Origin: Dyadobacter koreensis
GTDB taxonomy: Bacteria; Bacteroidota; Bacteroidia; Cytophagales; Spirosomataceae
Reading direction: 5' to 3'
DNA length: 64,000 nt
Assembly (NCBI RefSeq): GCF_900108855.1
Contig: NZ_FNXY01000001.1
Location: 620,001-684,000 of the forward strand
Positions 53,262-61,557 of the stretch are shown in pieces; within the stretch, counting starts at the first letter, position 1, and every line of letters starts with the position of its first letter. Made by a program: the position numbers and the translations under genes. The notes under the pieces are model-generated. The model worked only from the letters and a program-made list of their open reading frames with translations. It ran no database searches and was not told the origin of the DNA.

Positions 53262-54713
53262 TTAATGTGCGACAACGATACGCCCTTGGTCTGCCGATCC
53301 GTTTGCATAAATCGCACGTACAGAATAGATTCCGTTGGCGAAACTACTAACATCAACAGAAGCCTTCTCCGAGCCTTTAATAAGCTGTCCTGCCTGATTG
53401 TAAATTTCTATTTTTTTGATTTGAGTTCCTTCTGTTGAAATAGTTAAAACATCTGCCGCCGGATTTGGATACATTTTTACAGCATTTATTTCTGCTTTAA
53501 GCTTGATACTGTTGATACGGCTATACGCAAACGTACCGTCGCGGTCAATCATTTTCAGTCTGTAAAAGTTTTGTCCGTTAAATGGATTTACATCTGTGAA
53601 GTTGTAATCAGCGCGCGTTTTACTTTCACCCTTTGCTGATACAGAAGACAACGCATTCCAGTTTTTAGCATCAGCGCTTTTTTGAATTTCGAATCTTTCG
53701 CTGTTTGTTTCCGAGGTTGTTGCCCAGTTTAATTGAACCGCTGCACCTTCCGCCGTGGCTGAAAACGAGATTAATGTTACCGGCAGTGGATCCACGTCAT
53801 AAACATAGGTAAGGCAAACACCTGCATTGGCAAAAGTTTGTTCGGTACTTGTTGTATTTCCACCACTTATAGTAATTGTTTTGGACGCAAGTGCTTCGGC
53901 ATCAAAAACAACATTTCCTGTACCTAAATAAGCCGTTTTTGCTCCCGTTACTGTTGAATTTGTCGATAATCCTGAGGAAATATCATAATAGGTAAGAGTC
54001 TCGCCTGAGGCCAGCACCATGTTCTGGGCAGTTGGTGTTCTTGCGAAAGTTTTCACTGACTCCATGTCAACAGCTGCACCTCCAGGGCCGCTTAGCGAAA
54101 CTGAAGCCCCAATCATCAACGCCCGGATTCTGCTGTCTGACTGTGCCTCTACTTTAATTTGAGGATGAAAAGACAAGGTGCTTCCGAATACAGAAATACT
54201 TCCAAGAACAGCACCTGCAAGCGGCTCTGCCTTGGGAATGGCTATTGTTGTAGTCCAGTCTGTCATGGTTGGAGCCGATACGTTGCAATTCGTAATCGTG
54301 TTAGAAACTCTCTGTAGCGTCAATCCCCCATCCGGAGCCAGATTAGCTCCCGCAGAAGCGGTAAAAGTAGCAGAAGGATTACCAGTAGAGGCTGTAAATC
54401 CAGCTGCGGGAAATTCATATTCCAGGATATAGTCAATACCACTCTGACCTGAAATACTAAAAGCGCCAGTTGCATCGCTTAGCGCATAAGAAACTGCAAC
54501 ATTATCAGCACCAGGCACTACGCGCAGCAATTTTACAAGAATACCCGCCAGCTTCTGAGTAGTTCCGCTTAGCGTCACAGAGCCTGTGATAAATGCATTG
54601 TGATCCGTATTGTGATCGGGAGCGGGTAAAACAGGGTAGGTCTGTGCTTTTAACTGAAGTGAAAGAAAAACAAATAAAAGGAATTTGAGAGTTTGTGTAG
54701 TTGTTCTCATCAT
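53262..54713 (-). CDS. Secreted protein with type IX secretion C-terminal sorting domain
   Basis: 483 residues. Signal peptide ('FLLFVFLSLQLKAQ'); an SdrD/Cna B-like beta-sandwich near 40-125 ('SVTLSGTTQKLAGILVKLLR', 'LSDATGAFSISGQSGIDY'); a middle beta-rich region; an FN3-like segment ('LISFSATAEGAAVQLNWATT') with the common 'SERFEIQKSADAKNW' repeat; and a T9SS type A sorting domain at the C-terminus ('VKMYPNPAADVLTISTEGTQ', 'IYNQAGQLIKG', 'FANGIYSVRAI'). The protein should be exported through the outer membrane and cell-surface attached. No catalytic domain seen. Confidence 0.9.
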   Translation of the reverse strand: MMRTTTQTLKFLLFVFLSLQLKAQTYPVLPAPDHNTDHNAFITGSVTLSGTTQKLAGILVKLLRVVPGADNVAVSYALSDATGAFSISGQSGIDYILEYEFPAAGFTASTGNPSATFTASAGANLAPDGGLTLQRVSNTITNCNVSAPTMTDWTTTIAIPKAEPLAGAVLGSISVFGSTLSFHPQIKVEAQSDSRIRALMIGASVSLSGPGGAAVDMESVKTFARTPTAQNMVLASGETLTYYDISSGLSTNSTVTGAKTAYLGTGNVVFDAEALASKTITISGGNTTSTEQTFANAGVCLTYVYDVDPLPVTLISFSATAEGAAVQLNWATTSETNSERFEIQKSADAKNWNALSSVSAKGESKTRADYNFTDVNPFNGQNFYRLKMIDRDGTFAYSRINSIKLKAEINAVKMYPNPAADVLTISTEGTQIKKIEIYNQAGQLIKGSEKASVDVSSFANGIYSVRAIYANGSADQGRIVVAH

Positions 54714-55481
54714 GAAGGGTAAAATGGTTAATTTTTAACTTGATGTATGTAAATAGCCCTCCTCGTAAGCACGCGGTTACGAACAGGCTGATCAACGTTG
54801 CAAATTTGCCAAAATATTACCTACTCCTTTGTAGAGATTCCAATGTATACTCATAGAATTATGTGATTTAAAAAATCCCAAATTCAGATATTTGCATTCA
54901 AACTAATTCTGTTTTAAAATAGAATAAATTCTAAAAATCCACCTAATTTTGATTTTAAACGTTTTTTTAAGGTTAACAATCAAAATGAAATAATTTCATT
55001 TAGCGATTAAAATTGAAAAACTGACGAATGTCATAATCGTATTATTTCGATGTTCAAGCCTGGCAGTGCCCGCTTAAACAGTTTTGTATCTTTCAAATCC
55101 GATTTCTTTGTCAGCCCCCCCTTTCCTATTGATGCTGCTTTTTTGAAAACGCGTTCAAAAACAGATTTTCAACTCATACAGAGATGTAGCCCGTTAAACA
55201 CCAAGTACCGGCCGATTTTGAAGAGCTTTTTCAACCAAATCGGCACTGGCTGCGTCTGCTTTCCTGTGGCGTCAATTAGGGTTAGCCCAAGGCCAAACAG
55301 CCCGGCCAGTCGCAATGGGTTTCTTAAAAAACGAATTGGGGAGAAACCGCTTTTCTTATCAGGCCGGATGGCCAAGCCAACAGATTAGTTGATTTGCCAA
55401 AGCAGGTTAAAAATGCAGACAAAAACCACCAACGTCGCGAAATACGAATGGCTGGCAAGCTTTAAACACTGTCTGAATCTT
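54714..55481. other. About 770 bases without a supported gene
   Basis: First 320 bases are strongly AT-rich and include the promoter area of the T9SS gene. ORFs at 55050-55388 (plus) and 55169-55375 (minus) overlap, and neither has recognisable motifs. Confidence 0.45.
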
Positions 55482-55529
55482 AAAAAAAGTGTTCAAAGCC
55501 TGGCTCAAATCGCCAGGTTTTGAACACTT
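55482..55529 (-). terminator. Intrinsic terminator of the FAD/NAD(P)-binding gene
   Basis: 18-base arms (55487-55504, AAGTGTTCAAAGCCTGGC, and 55512-55529) with one mismatch and a 7-base loop. On the minus strand it runs into TTTTTTT. It lies 15 bases after the stop codon. Confidence 0.92.
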
Positions 55530-55544
55530 CACTTTGTTAAACGT

Positions 55545-57326
55545 TTATGCCTCTACTTTAAGGATATTATTAACAATACTAAAAGAAGCTTCTTCACAAA
55601 AATCAAGTCCTGAGTAGTCGGGATTATACCCTCCGATGTAGGGTACAGCCATAATGTATACACGCTCACTTGCCTTTCCTTCGGGATCTACCACCTGAAA
55701 ATTGTCATTGATGGTAATTCCGGGAACGTTCAGATAATATTGTCCGTCTGCTGCTTTTTCCACTTTTTTATTATCCTGATTGGCTTGCTTCTCTCCTATT
55801 TCTGAGGACCTGAACCTTATTTTTGCCCTGCTGACAGTTTTATTTTTTACTAACCCTTGGAACGGAAATGCTTCGTAGGACAAATGCGGTTGACCAACAC
55901 AATCAATAAACGTTTTGAAATGAGCAGATTTTTCGCTGCCGGATTCATCCGTGTAGTGGTAATTTACGCCCCCATTTTCAAAAGGCTCCACAGAACTGTC
56001 TTCGCCCACTGATACGATATCGAGTCGTCCGGCCTGATGAATAGCAAGAAGTTCTTCGCACGAGCTTTGTGGCACAAACGCAATAACTACGGAAATTAAG
56101 GGCATCAGCACCTTTTGCAGACGTTGCATGTCTTCGGCCGACAAGTATTTGGCCGGATAGTTCATTGCAAAACTCAGCACCGCCAGCATTTCCTTCCAAT
56201 ATATTGATTCCCTGTTTTTTATTGATCGCTCGGCTTCTTCATATTCAGCTTTAAACAAGGCAAAAGGTTCTCGGCTTTCCCGCAGTCCCATCATCGACTC
56301 AACGAAATCTTCCATACTCAGATCCTTGATCTTTGCATAGAATTTAGGATCCTTCTCTTTAAAGGTGTCTTTAAATTCTTTTTCAAAAACAAAATCAAGC
56401 GATAAAAAACCGTTATTTTCTTTTCGGTTTTGCTGGATATCTTCTTTGCTTAGCAATGAATCATTCGACACAAGAGGGTCTTCCAGATGAAATCTTACAG
56501 CAGGAAGAAGTCCGTTTCTTGAATGCATTACAATCTTGAACTCCGGCGAATCTTCAGAAGGCTGGTAGGAGACTTTTCCCTCTTTGTTCGTTCCAAAACT
56601 GCCATTCATTCTAGCCAGTGTTCTGATCGCGTCGATTGCTGTGAGCGAGGATCCTTTTAACGCAACTGCGTGATTCAGCTTTAGTCTAAGCTTTGAGGGC
56701 GGATAAGGTGAGTCAAAATATCCCGGCACAACGCCCTCATTTTTTTTAGGCCACTTATGCCCGGTACAGATAACGACCTGATCAAATTCAAAAGTACCCT
56801 TTCCTTCAATTTCAACAGTTGTCTTTCCGCGCTCTGCGTCATCAACAATATCGACGACTTTACTTTCAAAATGTATTTCAGTAACTAGCCCGTTTTGTGA
56901 CGCGCGCTCGATGAGCATTTCGAACTGCGCAGTCAGGTACTGCCCAAAAAGAAGACGAGGCAAGACTTTATATTCATTGAACCGTTCTTTCTCGATGCCA
57001 AATTTTTCAAGTGTATCTTTTGGAAGCGTCTGTATCCACTCTTCAATAGAGGTGACCATTTCGGGAATTTCATTATCCGAAACATTGGTAACATGCTCAA
57101 CATTGGCACCCTGATCGCTGTAAGGCATCCCTGCCCCCAGCCGGTTCTTACCTTCAAAAATATGTATTTCAATATCGGAGCCGGCCAGCTCGGCAAATCT
57201 TTTATATACAAATAATGCACTCGGGCCTCCGCCCAGGATGGCTATACGCTTTTTCAATAGTACGTTCGAAGTAAGGTTATCACTGATATCAGTATCCCGG
57301 AAAACTGATTTCCCCAGCCCGTTCAA
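55545..57326 (-). CDS. FAD/NAD(P)-binding protein
   Basis: 593 residues. Rossmann dinucleotide-binding N-terminus 'IAILGGGPSALFVYKRFAEL' (about 30-50), then 'IFEGKNRLGAGMPYS' and a 'TNVSDNEIPEM' loop typical of the large FAD-NAD(P)-binding family (PF13454 type). A second GxxGxxx-like element is 'VICTGHKWPKKNEG'. No signal peptide. Members are uncharacterised flavoproteins, sometimes tied to antibiotic or HpnW-like reactions; the substrate is unknown. Faces the MOSC gene divergently with only about 90 bases between starts, which may reflect a shared redox job. Confidence 0.8.
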   Translation of the reverse strand: MNGLGKSVFRDTDISDNLTSNVLLKKRIAILGGGPSALFVYKRFAELAGSDIEIHIFEGKNRLGAGMPYSDQGANVEHVTNVSDNEIPEMVTSIEEWIQTLPKDTLEKFGIEKERFNEYKVLPRLLFGQYLTAQFEMLIERASQNGLVTEIHFESKVVDIVDDAERGKTTVEIEGKGTFEFDQVVICTGHKWPKKNEGVVPGYFDSPYPPSKLRLKLNHAVALKGSSLTAIDAIRTLARMNGSFGTNKEGKVSYQPSEDSPEFKIVMHSRNGLLPAVRFHLEDPLVSNDSLLSKEDIQQNRKENNGFLSLDFVFEKEFKDTFKEKDPKFYAKIKDLSMEDFVESMMGLRESREPFALFKAEYEEAERSIKNRESIYWKEMLAVLSFAMNYPAKYLSAEDMQRLQKVLMPLISVVIAFVPQSSCEELLAIHQAGRLDIVSVGEDSSVEPFENGGVNYHYTDESGSEKSAHFKTFIDCVGQPHLSYEAFPFQGLVKNKTVSRAKIRFRSSEIGEKQANQDNKKVEKAADGQYYLNVPGITINDNFQVVDPEGKASERVYIMAVPYIGGYNPDYSGLDFCEEASFSIVNNILKVEA

Positions 57327-57415
57327 CCGCTTGGTGTTATAGAAACAATTGTACCAGCTTTATTTGGAATGGTTTTTTGAGGCAAGTGTGGAATCAAGTT
57401 AAGTAAAAGTGCTAT

Positions 57416-58222
57416 ATGATACTGTCAGAAATATGGATCTATCCGGTAAAATCACTTGGCGGCATCCGTCTCAAAAAATCTCAGATCGAGCAGCGCGGTC
57501 TGCAATATGACAGGCGCTGGATGTTGGTGGACGAAAACGGAACCTTTCTCACCCAAAGGACAAATCCCGCAATGGCGCTTTTAGGCATGATTCAGCACAA
57601 GGACGGTTTTCTCATGTTCAATAAAACCAAAATAGAAGACTCCGCACTTCTTCCCTTTGAACCGGTGTCTGGCCAGCATATTAATGTAAAAATATGGAAA
57701 GATCATATTCAGGCACTTACCGTTTGCGATAGTTTGGACGCCTGGCTGAGCGCGCAACTGGGAAAAATCGCACGGATTGTCTATATGCCGGAATCGACCC
57801 ACAGAATAATGAATCCAGACGATTCGCCCGTGCCTGCGTTGGTTAGTTTTGCTGATGATTTCCCTTTTCTATTAATTTCACAGGCTTCATTGGATGACCT
57901 GAACAGCAGACTTGACGAGCCGGTAAAAATGGAGCGTTTTCGCCCCAACTTTGTGGTTTCCCAAACAGCTCCCTTTGCCGAAGACCATTGGGAAAATATA
58001 AAATTAGGAGCCGCTAGTTTTTTGGTATCCAAACCATGTGAAAGGTGTGTTCTGATCAATGTGAACCAGGACTCCGCCATAAAGGGCACCGAACCTTTGA
58101 AGACACTGGCTACCTACCGAAGATCAGACAAAAAAATTATGTTCGGACAAAACCTTACCGGCCCGTCTGACGGGATCGTTAACGAGGGAGATCCGGTAAG
58201 CATCTTGTCCAAAACGAAATAA
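57416..58222 (+). CDS. MOSC-domain protein (YcbX/mARC-like)
   Basis: 268 residues. N-terminal MOSC beta-barrel ('ILSEIWIYPVKSLGGIRLKK', 'YDRRWMLVDENGTFLTQR') and C-terminal MOSC domain with 'ERFRPNFVVS', 'FLVSKPCERCVLINVNQDSA' and a closing 'MFGQNLTGPSDGIVNEGDPV'. The Cys of 'KPCERC' is the expected molybdenum-cofactor ligand. Relatives reduce N-hydroxylated compounds with electrons from a partner reductase. The PaoABC operon of this window also needs molybdopterin, but no cofactor biosynthesis genes are present here. Confidence 0.9.
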   Translation: MILSEIWIYPVKSLGGIRLKKSQIEQRGLQYDRRWMLVDENGTFLTQRTNPAMALLGMIQHKDGFLMFNKTKIEDSALLPFEPVSGQHINVKIWKDHIQALTVCDSLDAWLSAQLGKIARIVYMPESTHRIMNPDDSPVPALVSFADDFPFLLISQASLDDLNSRLDEPVKMERFRPNFVVSQTAPFAEDHWENIKLGAASFLVSKPCERCVLINVNQDSAIKGTEPLKTLATYRRSDKKIMFGQNLTGPSDGIVNEGDPVSILSKTK

Positions 58223-58242
58223 TCTCTCAAATCGATTCAGCT

Positions 58243-58659
58243 TTATCTAAATTTTTTCTTCAAGCCTTTGACTAGTTTTTTAACCGCAGCCGATTGGGAA
58301 TTGTACCCATTCACACCATTTGGACTTGCCTTATAATATTCCGACTGCCAGATCTGGTTATCATCTTTACTGTAAAACGAAGCACTTAAAGCCACTGACT
58401 TTCCTCCCCAGGAAGTCCAGGTAACGCCGCCTGATATTTTTGTATCGAGTTTCAATACAAATTCTGCACTGCTTTTTGACGAGGCTAACTTCCAGTATCC
58501 CCAGTTTTCCAGTTCTGAGCTCAGTTCTCGCGCTGCGCTTGCTCCGATATCACTTTTAGGCGCCTGGACAAAGACAGATCCGCCTTTCGGTAATGATTCG
58601 TGCTGCGCATAAGCCGCTGAACTCCAAAAAAGAAAAATTAATGCAACAACTTTTTTCAT
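58243..58659 (-). CDS. Small exported protein, unknown function
   Basis: 138 residues with a signal peptide ending 'SSAAYAQ'. The mature part has alternating strands and helices ('SVFVQAPKSDIGASAARELS', 'SSAEFVLKLDTKISGGVTWT') and a basic C-terminus 'KKLVKGLKKKFR'. It resembles small periplasmic or outer-membrane-associated proteins of the DUF4136 kind, but I cannot assign it firmly. Ends 20 bases from the MOSC stop (convergent). Its upstream region holds two 21-bp direct repeats and a 24-bp perfect hairpin. Confidence 0.7.
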   Translation of the reverse strand: MKKVVALIFLFWSSAAYAQHESLPKGGSVFVQAPKSDIGASAARELSSELENWGYWKLASSKSSAEFVLKLDTKISGGVTWTSWGGKSVALSASFYSKDDNQIWQSEYYKASPNGVNGYNSQSAAVKKLVKGLKKKFR

Positions 58660-58662
58660 GAT

Positions 58663-58700
58663 AAAACTTGGTTGATCCAGTGCAAAACTCGGTTGATCAA
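58663..58700 (-). repeat. Tandem 21-bp direct repeat upstream of the small exported protein
   Basis: 58663-58679 (AAAACTTGGTTGATCCA) and 58684-58700 (AAAACTCGGTTGATCAA) agree at 15 of 17 bases with a period of 21. They begin 4 bases upstream of the start codon, in the leader or promoter. Confidence 0.6.
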
Positions 58701-58710
58701 TGGTAAAAAT

Positions 58711-58767
58711 CCATCCCTGAAATCAGCCATTTTTATCGGAGGAAAAAATGGCTGATTTCAGGGATGG
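58711..58767. other. Perfect 24-bp hairpin between divergent genes
   Basis: Arms 58711-58734 (ending CCATTTTT) and 58744-58767 are exact reverse complements over 24 bases, with a 9-base loop. It lies in the 184-base gap between the small exported protein gene (minus) and the beta-barrel gene (plus). On the minus strand the stem is followed by ATTTTTA, so it could end transcripts running toward the minus-strand gene. Confidence 0.85.
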
Positions 58768-58843
58768 TTTCGCTTTACGCTTTGTCCCAACTTTGCAAAA
58801 CCAACCGGTTGTACTCATCCGATCACACCATAAAACTTCGATC

Positions 58844-59572
58844 ATGAAAAAACCATGCATTCTTCTGTTAACCATTTCGGCCTTAATCCCATTTACTGGA
58901 AAGGCTCAAACCTCATCATTTTTTATCGGCGGCTCTGCGGGCGGAAACCTTTCCCAGTATAGCTACACAGCCGATTATGCAGACGCCTGGACTTCTTCCA
59001 AACCCAAACCGGGACTAAATGGCGGAGTTGTCTTCGGGATGGAATACGATAAAATGGCGATTGTTTCCGGGGTCAGTTTTATTCAAAAAGGGACAAAATC
59101 TGAAACCGATAATTATCGGCTGGAAAATGGTTCAATCGGCTATTTGAAAGTCCGCGAAAATACCTCCTTTCTTCAAATCCCGCTTCTTTTCCGCTACCGA
59201 TTTCTAAGTGAAAAGTTTGGACTGACAGCATCTGCAGGGCCATCCTTCAACATTGGGCTCGCCGGTAGCACACGACTGGAAATGCAGGTCGCCAATGTTG
59301 GATCACAGAGCCGTTCTTCCACAGTTCAATTTGGAAGCGGAATCAATGATACCTATCGAAGGTTTCAGCCTGGTTTTATTCTGAGTCCGGGAATGCTGAT
59401 GCCAGTCGGCGAAAAAGGAAAACTGGCAGCTAATATCATGTGGGACCTTGGTTTCAACGCCCTCAATAAGCGAAGTAGTTCGGCAAACGGCATCGACGGA
59501 AAAATTATGAATGTCTCTATGATACTGAGCGTCACCTATACACACCACTTTGTTTTCGGAGATAAATATTAA
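58844..59572 (+). CDS. Outer-membrane beta-barrel protein (porin-like)
   Basis: 242 residues from the ATG at 58844, which opens the signal peptide 'MKKPCILLLTISALIPFTGK'; the longer ORF upstream crosses the 24-bp hairpin and is not credible. Alternating strands such as 'SSFFIGGSAGGNLSQYSYTA', 'FLQIPLLFRYRFLSEKFGLT' and 'SAGPSFNIGLAGSTR' fit the PorT/OmpW-like 'outer membrane beta-barrel' family of Bacteroidota, ending in '..TYTHHFVFGDKY'. Its partner, if any, may be the downstream envelope cluster, but the 9-base gap to the zinc-ribbon gene is the only link. Confidence 0.8.
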   Translation: MKKPCILLLTISALIPFTGKAQTSSFFIGGSAGGNLSQYSYTADYADAWTSSKPKPGLNGGVVFGMEYDKMAIVSGVSFIQKGTKSETDNYRLENGSIGYLKVRENTSFLQIPLLFRYRFLSEKFGLTASAGPSFNIGLAGSTRLEMQVANVGSQSRSSTVQFGSGINDTYRRFQPGFILSPGMLMPVGEKGKLAANIMWDLGFNALNKRSSSANGIDGKIMNVSMILSVTYTHHFVFGDKY

Positions 59573-59581
59573 CCTTTATTA

Positions 59582-59857
59582 ATGGCTATGCACATTTGTA
59601 AAAACTGCGGAAGCAGCAGCCCACAAGAAGCTGCCAGATGCGTCTGCTGCCGGATTCAAAACGCATGGAAGACACCTGCTGATGTTAAGCCCATCGCAGA
59701 AAAATCTGAAAAAATCCAGTGCCTGAACTGCGGCAGTTATTTTCAGTCGCTCCATGAAAAATGCCCCGAGTGCCGCTTTCCTAAAAGTGCCCTATCCTTC
59801 CAGCCGCCGGCGACTGACCAGCAGGTAATTCTGTTTGGCAAACGCATGACAGGTTGA
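59582..59857 (+). CDS. Double zinc-ribbon protein
   Basis: 91 residues. Two CxxC...CxxC ribbons: C6/C9 with C20/C23 ('ICKNCGS' and 'CVCC'), then C47/C50 with C61/C64 ('CLNCGS' and 'CPEC'). The linker is Lys/Glu-rich. No signal or membrane segment, so cytoplasmic. Small zinc-ribbon proteins often act as adaptors. The gene starts 9 bases after the beta-barrel gene and its end overlaps the long form of the next gene, making a shared operon with the proton-channel-like pair very likely. Direct function unknown. Confidence 0.8.
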   Translation: MAMHICKNCGSSSPQEAARCVCCRIQNAWKTPADVKPIAEKSEKIQCLNCGSYFQSLHEKCPECRFPKSALSFQPPATDQQVILFGKRMTG

Positions 59858-59874
59858 ACAACAAACTAAATCTT

Positions 59875-60732
59875 ATGGCAAGAAATCGCGAACCTCAAAT
59901 TTTCAATATTTCTTTTCTGGATGTTATCTGCGGGGCGCTTGGCGCTGTTGTATTTCTGTTCATTGCGGTACCCAAAGGCGGATCTGCACCATCAAAAAAG
60001 CAGCAGCTGATGATGTCTTACGATACGATTCACAAACAAGTTTTTGCAAATATTCACGACAGTCTGCGTAGCAAACGGCCGGGCGACACATTGTTTGTCG
60101 TTCTTGCTGACTATAAGGAACTGCCAGGAATTGAGGACTGCCCGGTTTGTGAAGATTGTCCCCAAGAGGGCTCATCAGCAACACATGCTGCTACGCCGTC
60201 TGCGAAAAATTCCGATGTAAAAATAAAGGATACCCTTGCTTTTAAGTCTTTGGAACAACCAAACAAACCCGACGATCCAAGAAGAAGCAAATATCAGGGT
60301 GATGCGCCTGGTGTTCCCTGCAAAGTCTCTTTTGAAATCAATTGGACAGACATTGCCGATAACGTGGATTTATTTGTGTGTAAAGATAACAAATGCGTTT
60401 CCGGCGGCGCAAGGGAAATTCGGGACATCGGCCAATGGGACAGCGGTAAAGCCAAAACAAAGTTTTTTGGCAGTGATCTTCGGACGACGCAGGAGGCAGT
60501 CCGGCAGTTTGACAAAATCATTGCCGGAGAATATAAACTATATGCACGCCTGAAAGAAAGCACCAAAAATAACTCTTCGGTATATGTGCGCGGACTGGTC
60601 TATTCCAGAAATGATACTGGTCAGGAGCAGGGTGAAACCTTCTCAATCACACTCCCTTTAAACGCCCCTCGGATTTTGATCGGCACGGTCGACTTGTCGG
60701 AAAGTGGTGCGTTTCAATTTACCAAAAACTAG
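59875..60732 (+). CDS. ExbD/TolR/MotB-like single-span protein with periplasmic domain
   Basis: 285 residues from the ATG at 59875; a TTG 7 codons earlier overlaps the previous gene. The N-terminus 'MARNREPQIFNISFLDVICG' runs into a hydrophobic segment ('ALGAVVFLFIAV'). The Asp in 'FLDV' at the start of the membrane helix is where ExbD has its proton-conducting Asp (as in 'NVTPLIDV'). The rest is a long periplasmic part: a linker (about 50-130) with two Cys pairs ('EDCPVCEDCPQ'), then a beta-sandwich-like domain with 'FEINWTDIADNVDLFVCKDN', 'IIAGEYKLYARLKEST' and 'IGTVDLSESGAFQF'. ExbD and MotB lack this domain; it resembles YfaP/DUF2135-like domains (weak call). The next gene is its channel partner. 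Job unknown. Confidence 0.7.
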   Translation: MARNREPQIFNISFLDVICGALGAVVFLFIAVPKGGSAPSKKQQLMMSYDTIHKQVFANIHDSLRSKRPGDTLFVVLADYKELPGIEDCPVCEDCPQEGSSATHAATPSAKNSDVKIKDTLAFKSLEQPNKPDDPRRSKYQGDAPGVPCKVSFEINWTDIADNVDLFVCKDNKCVSGGAREIRDIGQWDSGKAKTKFFGSDLRTTQEAVRQFDKIIAGEYKLYARLKESTKNNSSVYVRGLVYSRNDTGQEQGETFSITLPLNAPRILIGTVDLSESGAFQFTKN

Positions 60733-60763
60733 AAACTATTTTTCAACTTAATTTTCACTCAGC

Positions 60764-61522
60764 ATGATCACCAGTAAAAGAATATATCATCTGGCCATTA
60801 GTCTGGTTGCAGCCATTGTTCTCTGGTTTGTTTTAATACTGCTTGCTTCCCTGACAAGTGCGCCAGGACTGAAACGTTTTTTTGAAGCTTTTGGAGGATC
60901 CTTCGGCGGATACGTTCATTCGGTGATATATACTGCTTTCATTTTTGGGCTTCTGGAAATTGTGGATTATCAGAAATTTATACGAAAGCAAATCGAAGGA
61001 TTTAAACTAAACCTGCTGCCCGTTCAGGATCAGCTTGTGCTGTCTCCACAGGAGGTAGCAAAAATCAAGTTAAACATTATCGATCTGGAAAAACGTGGTT
61101 TAAGCTTTCTGTTAACTGATTTTGTAAAAAGGGCCTGTACACAATACCGCAATAATCAGTCGATATCTGAAACGCTGCAAGTCTTGAACGTTCAGATAGA
61201 CAATAGTAAAACCGAACTGGAAGGGCGTTTAGAAATCGCACGGTTCCTGATCAATGCCATCGCCTCGCTAGGATTTATCGGAACAATTCTTCACCTGGCC
61301 GCTTCGATCGGACTTTTTCATTTGGCCAAAACAGAAGAAGGGATGCCCCTAATTACCCAGAGCCTAAATGTGTCTTTCGATACGACTTTCATCGCGCTTT
61401 TCCTGGGACTTATCCTGAGTTATTTTTATCACCGCTACCTGGAAAATCTTGACACATTCTACTCCCGGATGAAGTCTTACATTATTGATAATCTGATTAG
61501 CCGGATATACACACAGGAATAA
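60764..61522 (+). CDS. MotA/TolQ/ExbB-like proton-channel protein
   Basis: 252 residues. Four membrane helices: about 6-29, 46-68, 163-190 and 206-235, with a cytoplasmic loop of 95 residues between helices 2 and 3. Helices 3 and 4 with 'LGFIGTILHLAASIGLFHLA' and 'NVSFDTTFIALFLGLIL' match the MotA_ExbB domain, including the Thr cluster 'DTT'. With the preceding single-span protein it should form a stator-like unit powered by ion flux. It starts 31 bases after its partner. What it drives, such as an envelope protein or a protease, is not evident from sequence. Confidence 0.8.
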   Translation: MITSKRIYHLAISLVAAIVLWFVLILLASLTSAPGLKRFFEAFGGSFGGYVHSVIYTAFIFGLLEIVDYQKFIRKQIEGFKLNLLPVQDQLVLSPQEVAKIKLNIIDLEKRGLSFLLTDFVKRACTQYRNNQSISETLQVLNVQIDNSKTELEGRLEIARFLINAIASLGFIGTILHLAASIGLFHLAKTEEGMPLITQSLNVSFDTTFIALFLGLILSYFYHRYLENLDTFYSRMKSYIIDNLISRIYTQE

Positions 61523-61557
61523 CAATTATTTCAGTATTCACATTTAGCCTGGAAAAG

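Noticed and set aside
52541..54713. NarL regulator and T9SS protein as one operon
   Set aside because: Same strand, but a gap of 85 bases and no shared functional logic; evidence is too weak.
54906..54925. AT-rich near-palindrome ATTCTGTTTTAAAATAGAAT
   Set aside because: One mismatch pair and pure AT composition in a very AT-rich spacer; expected by chance.
55050..55388. 112-codon plus-strand ORF and its minus-strand counterpart
   Set aside because: Low-complexity, Pro/Phe/Lys/Arg-rich translations without recognisable motif; the two overlap and neither is convincing.
58748..58843. N-terminal extension of the beta-barrel gene
   Set aside because: It runs through one arm of the 24-bp hairpin and precedes an evident signal peptide at 58844.
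59875..61522. Zorya anti-phage defence system
   Set aside because: A MotA-like plus MotB-like pair is suggestive, but the MotA-like protein lacks the long ZorA tail, the partner lacks an OmpA-like domain, and there is no ZorC, ZorD helicase/nuclease or ZorE nearby.
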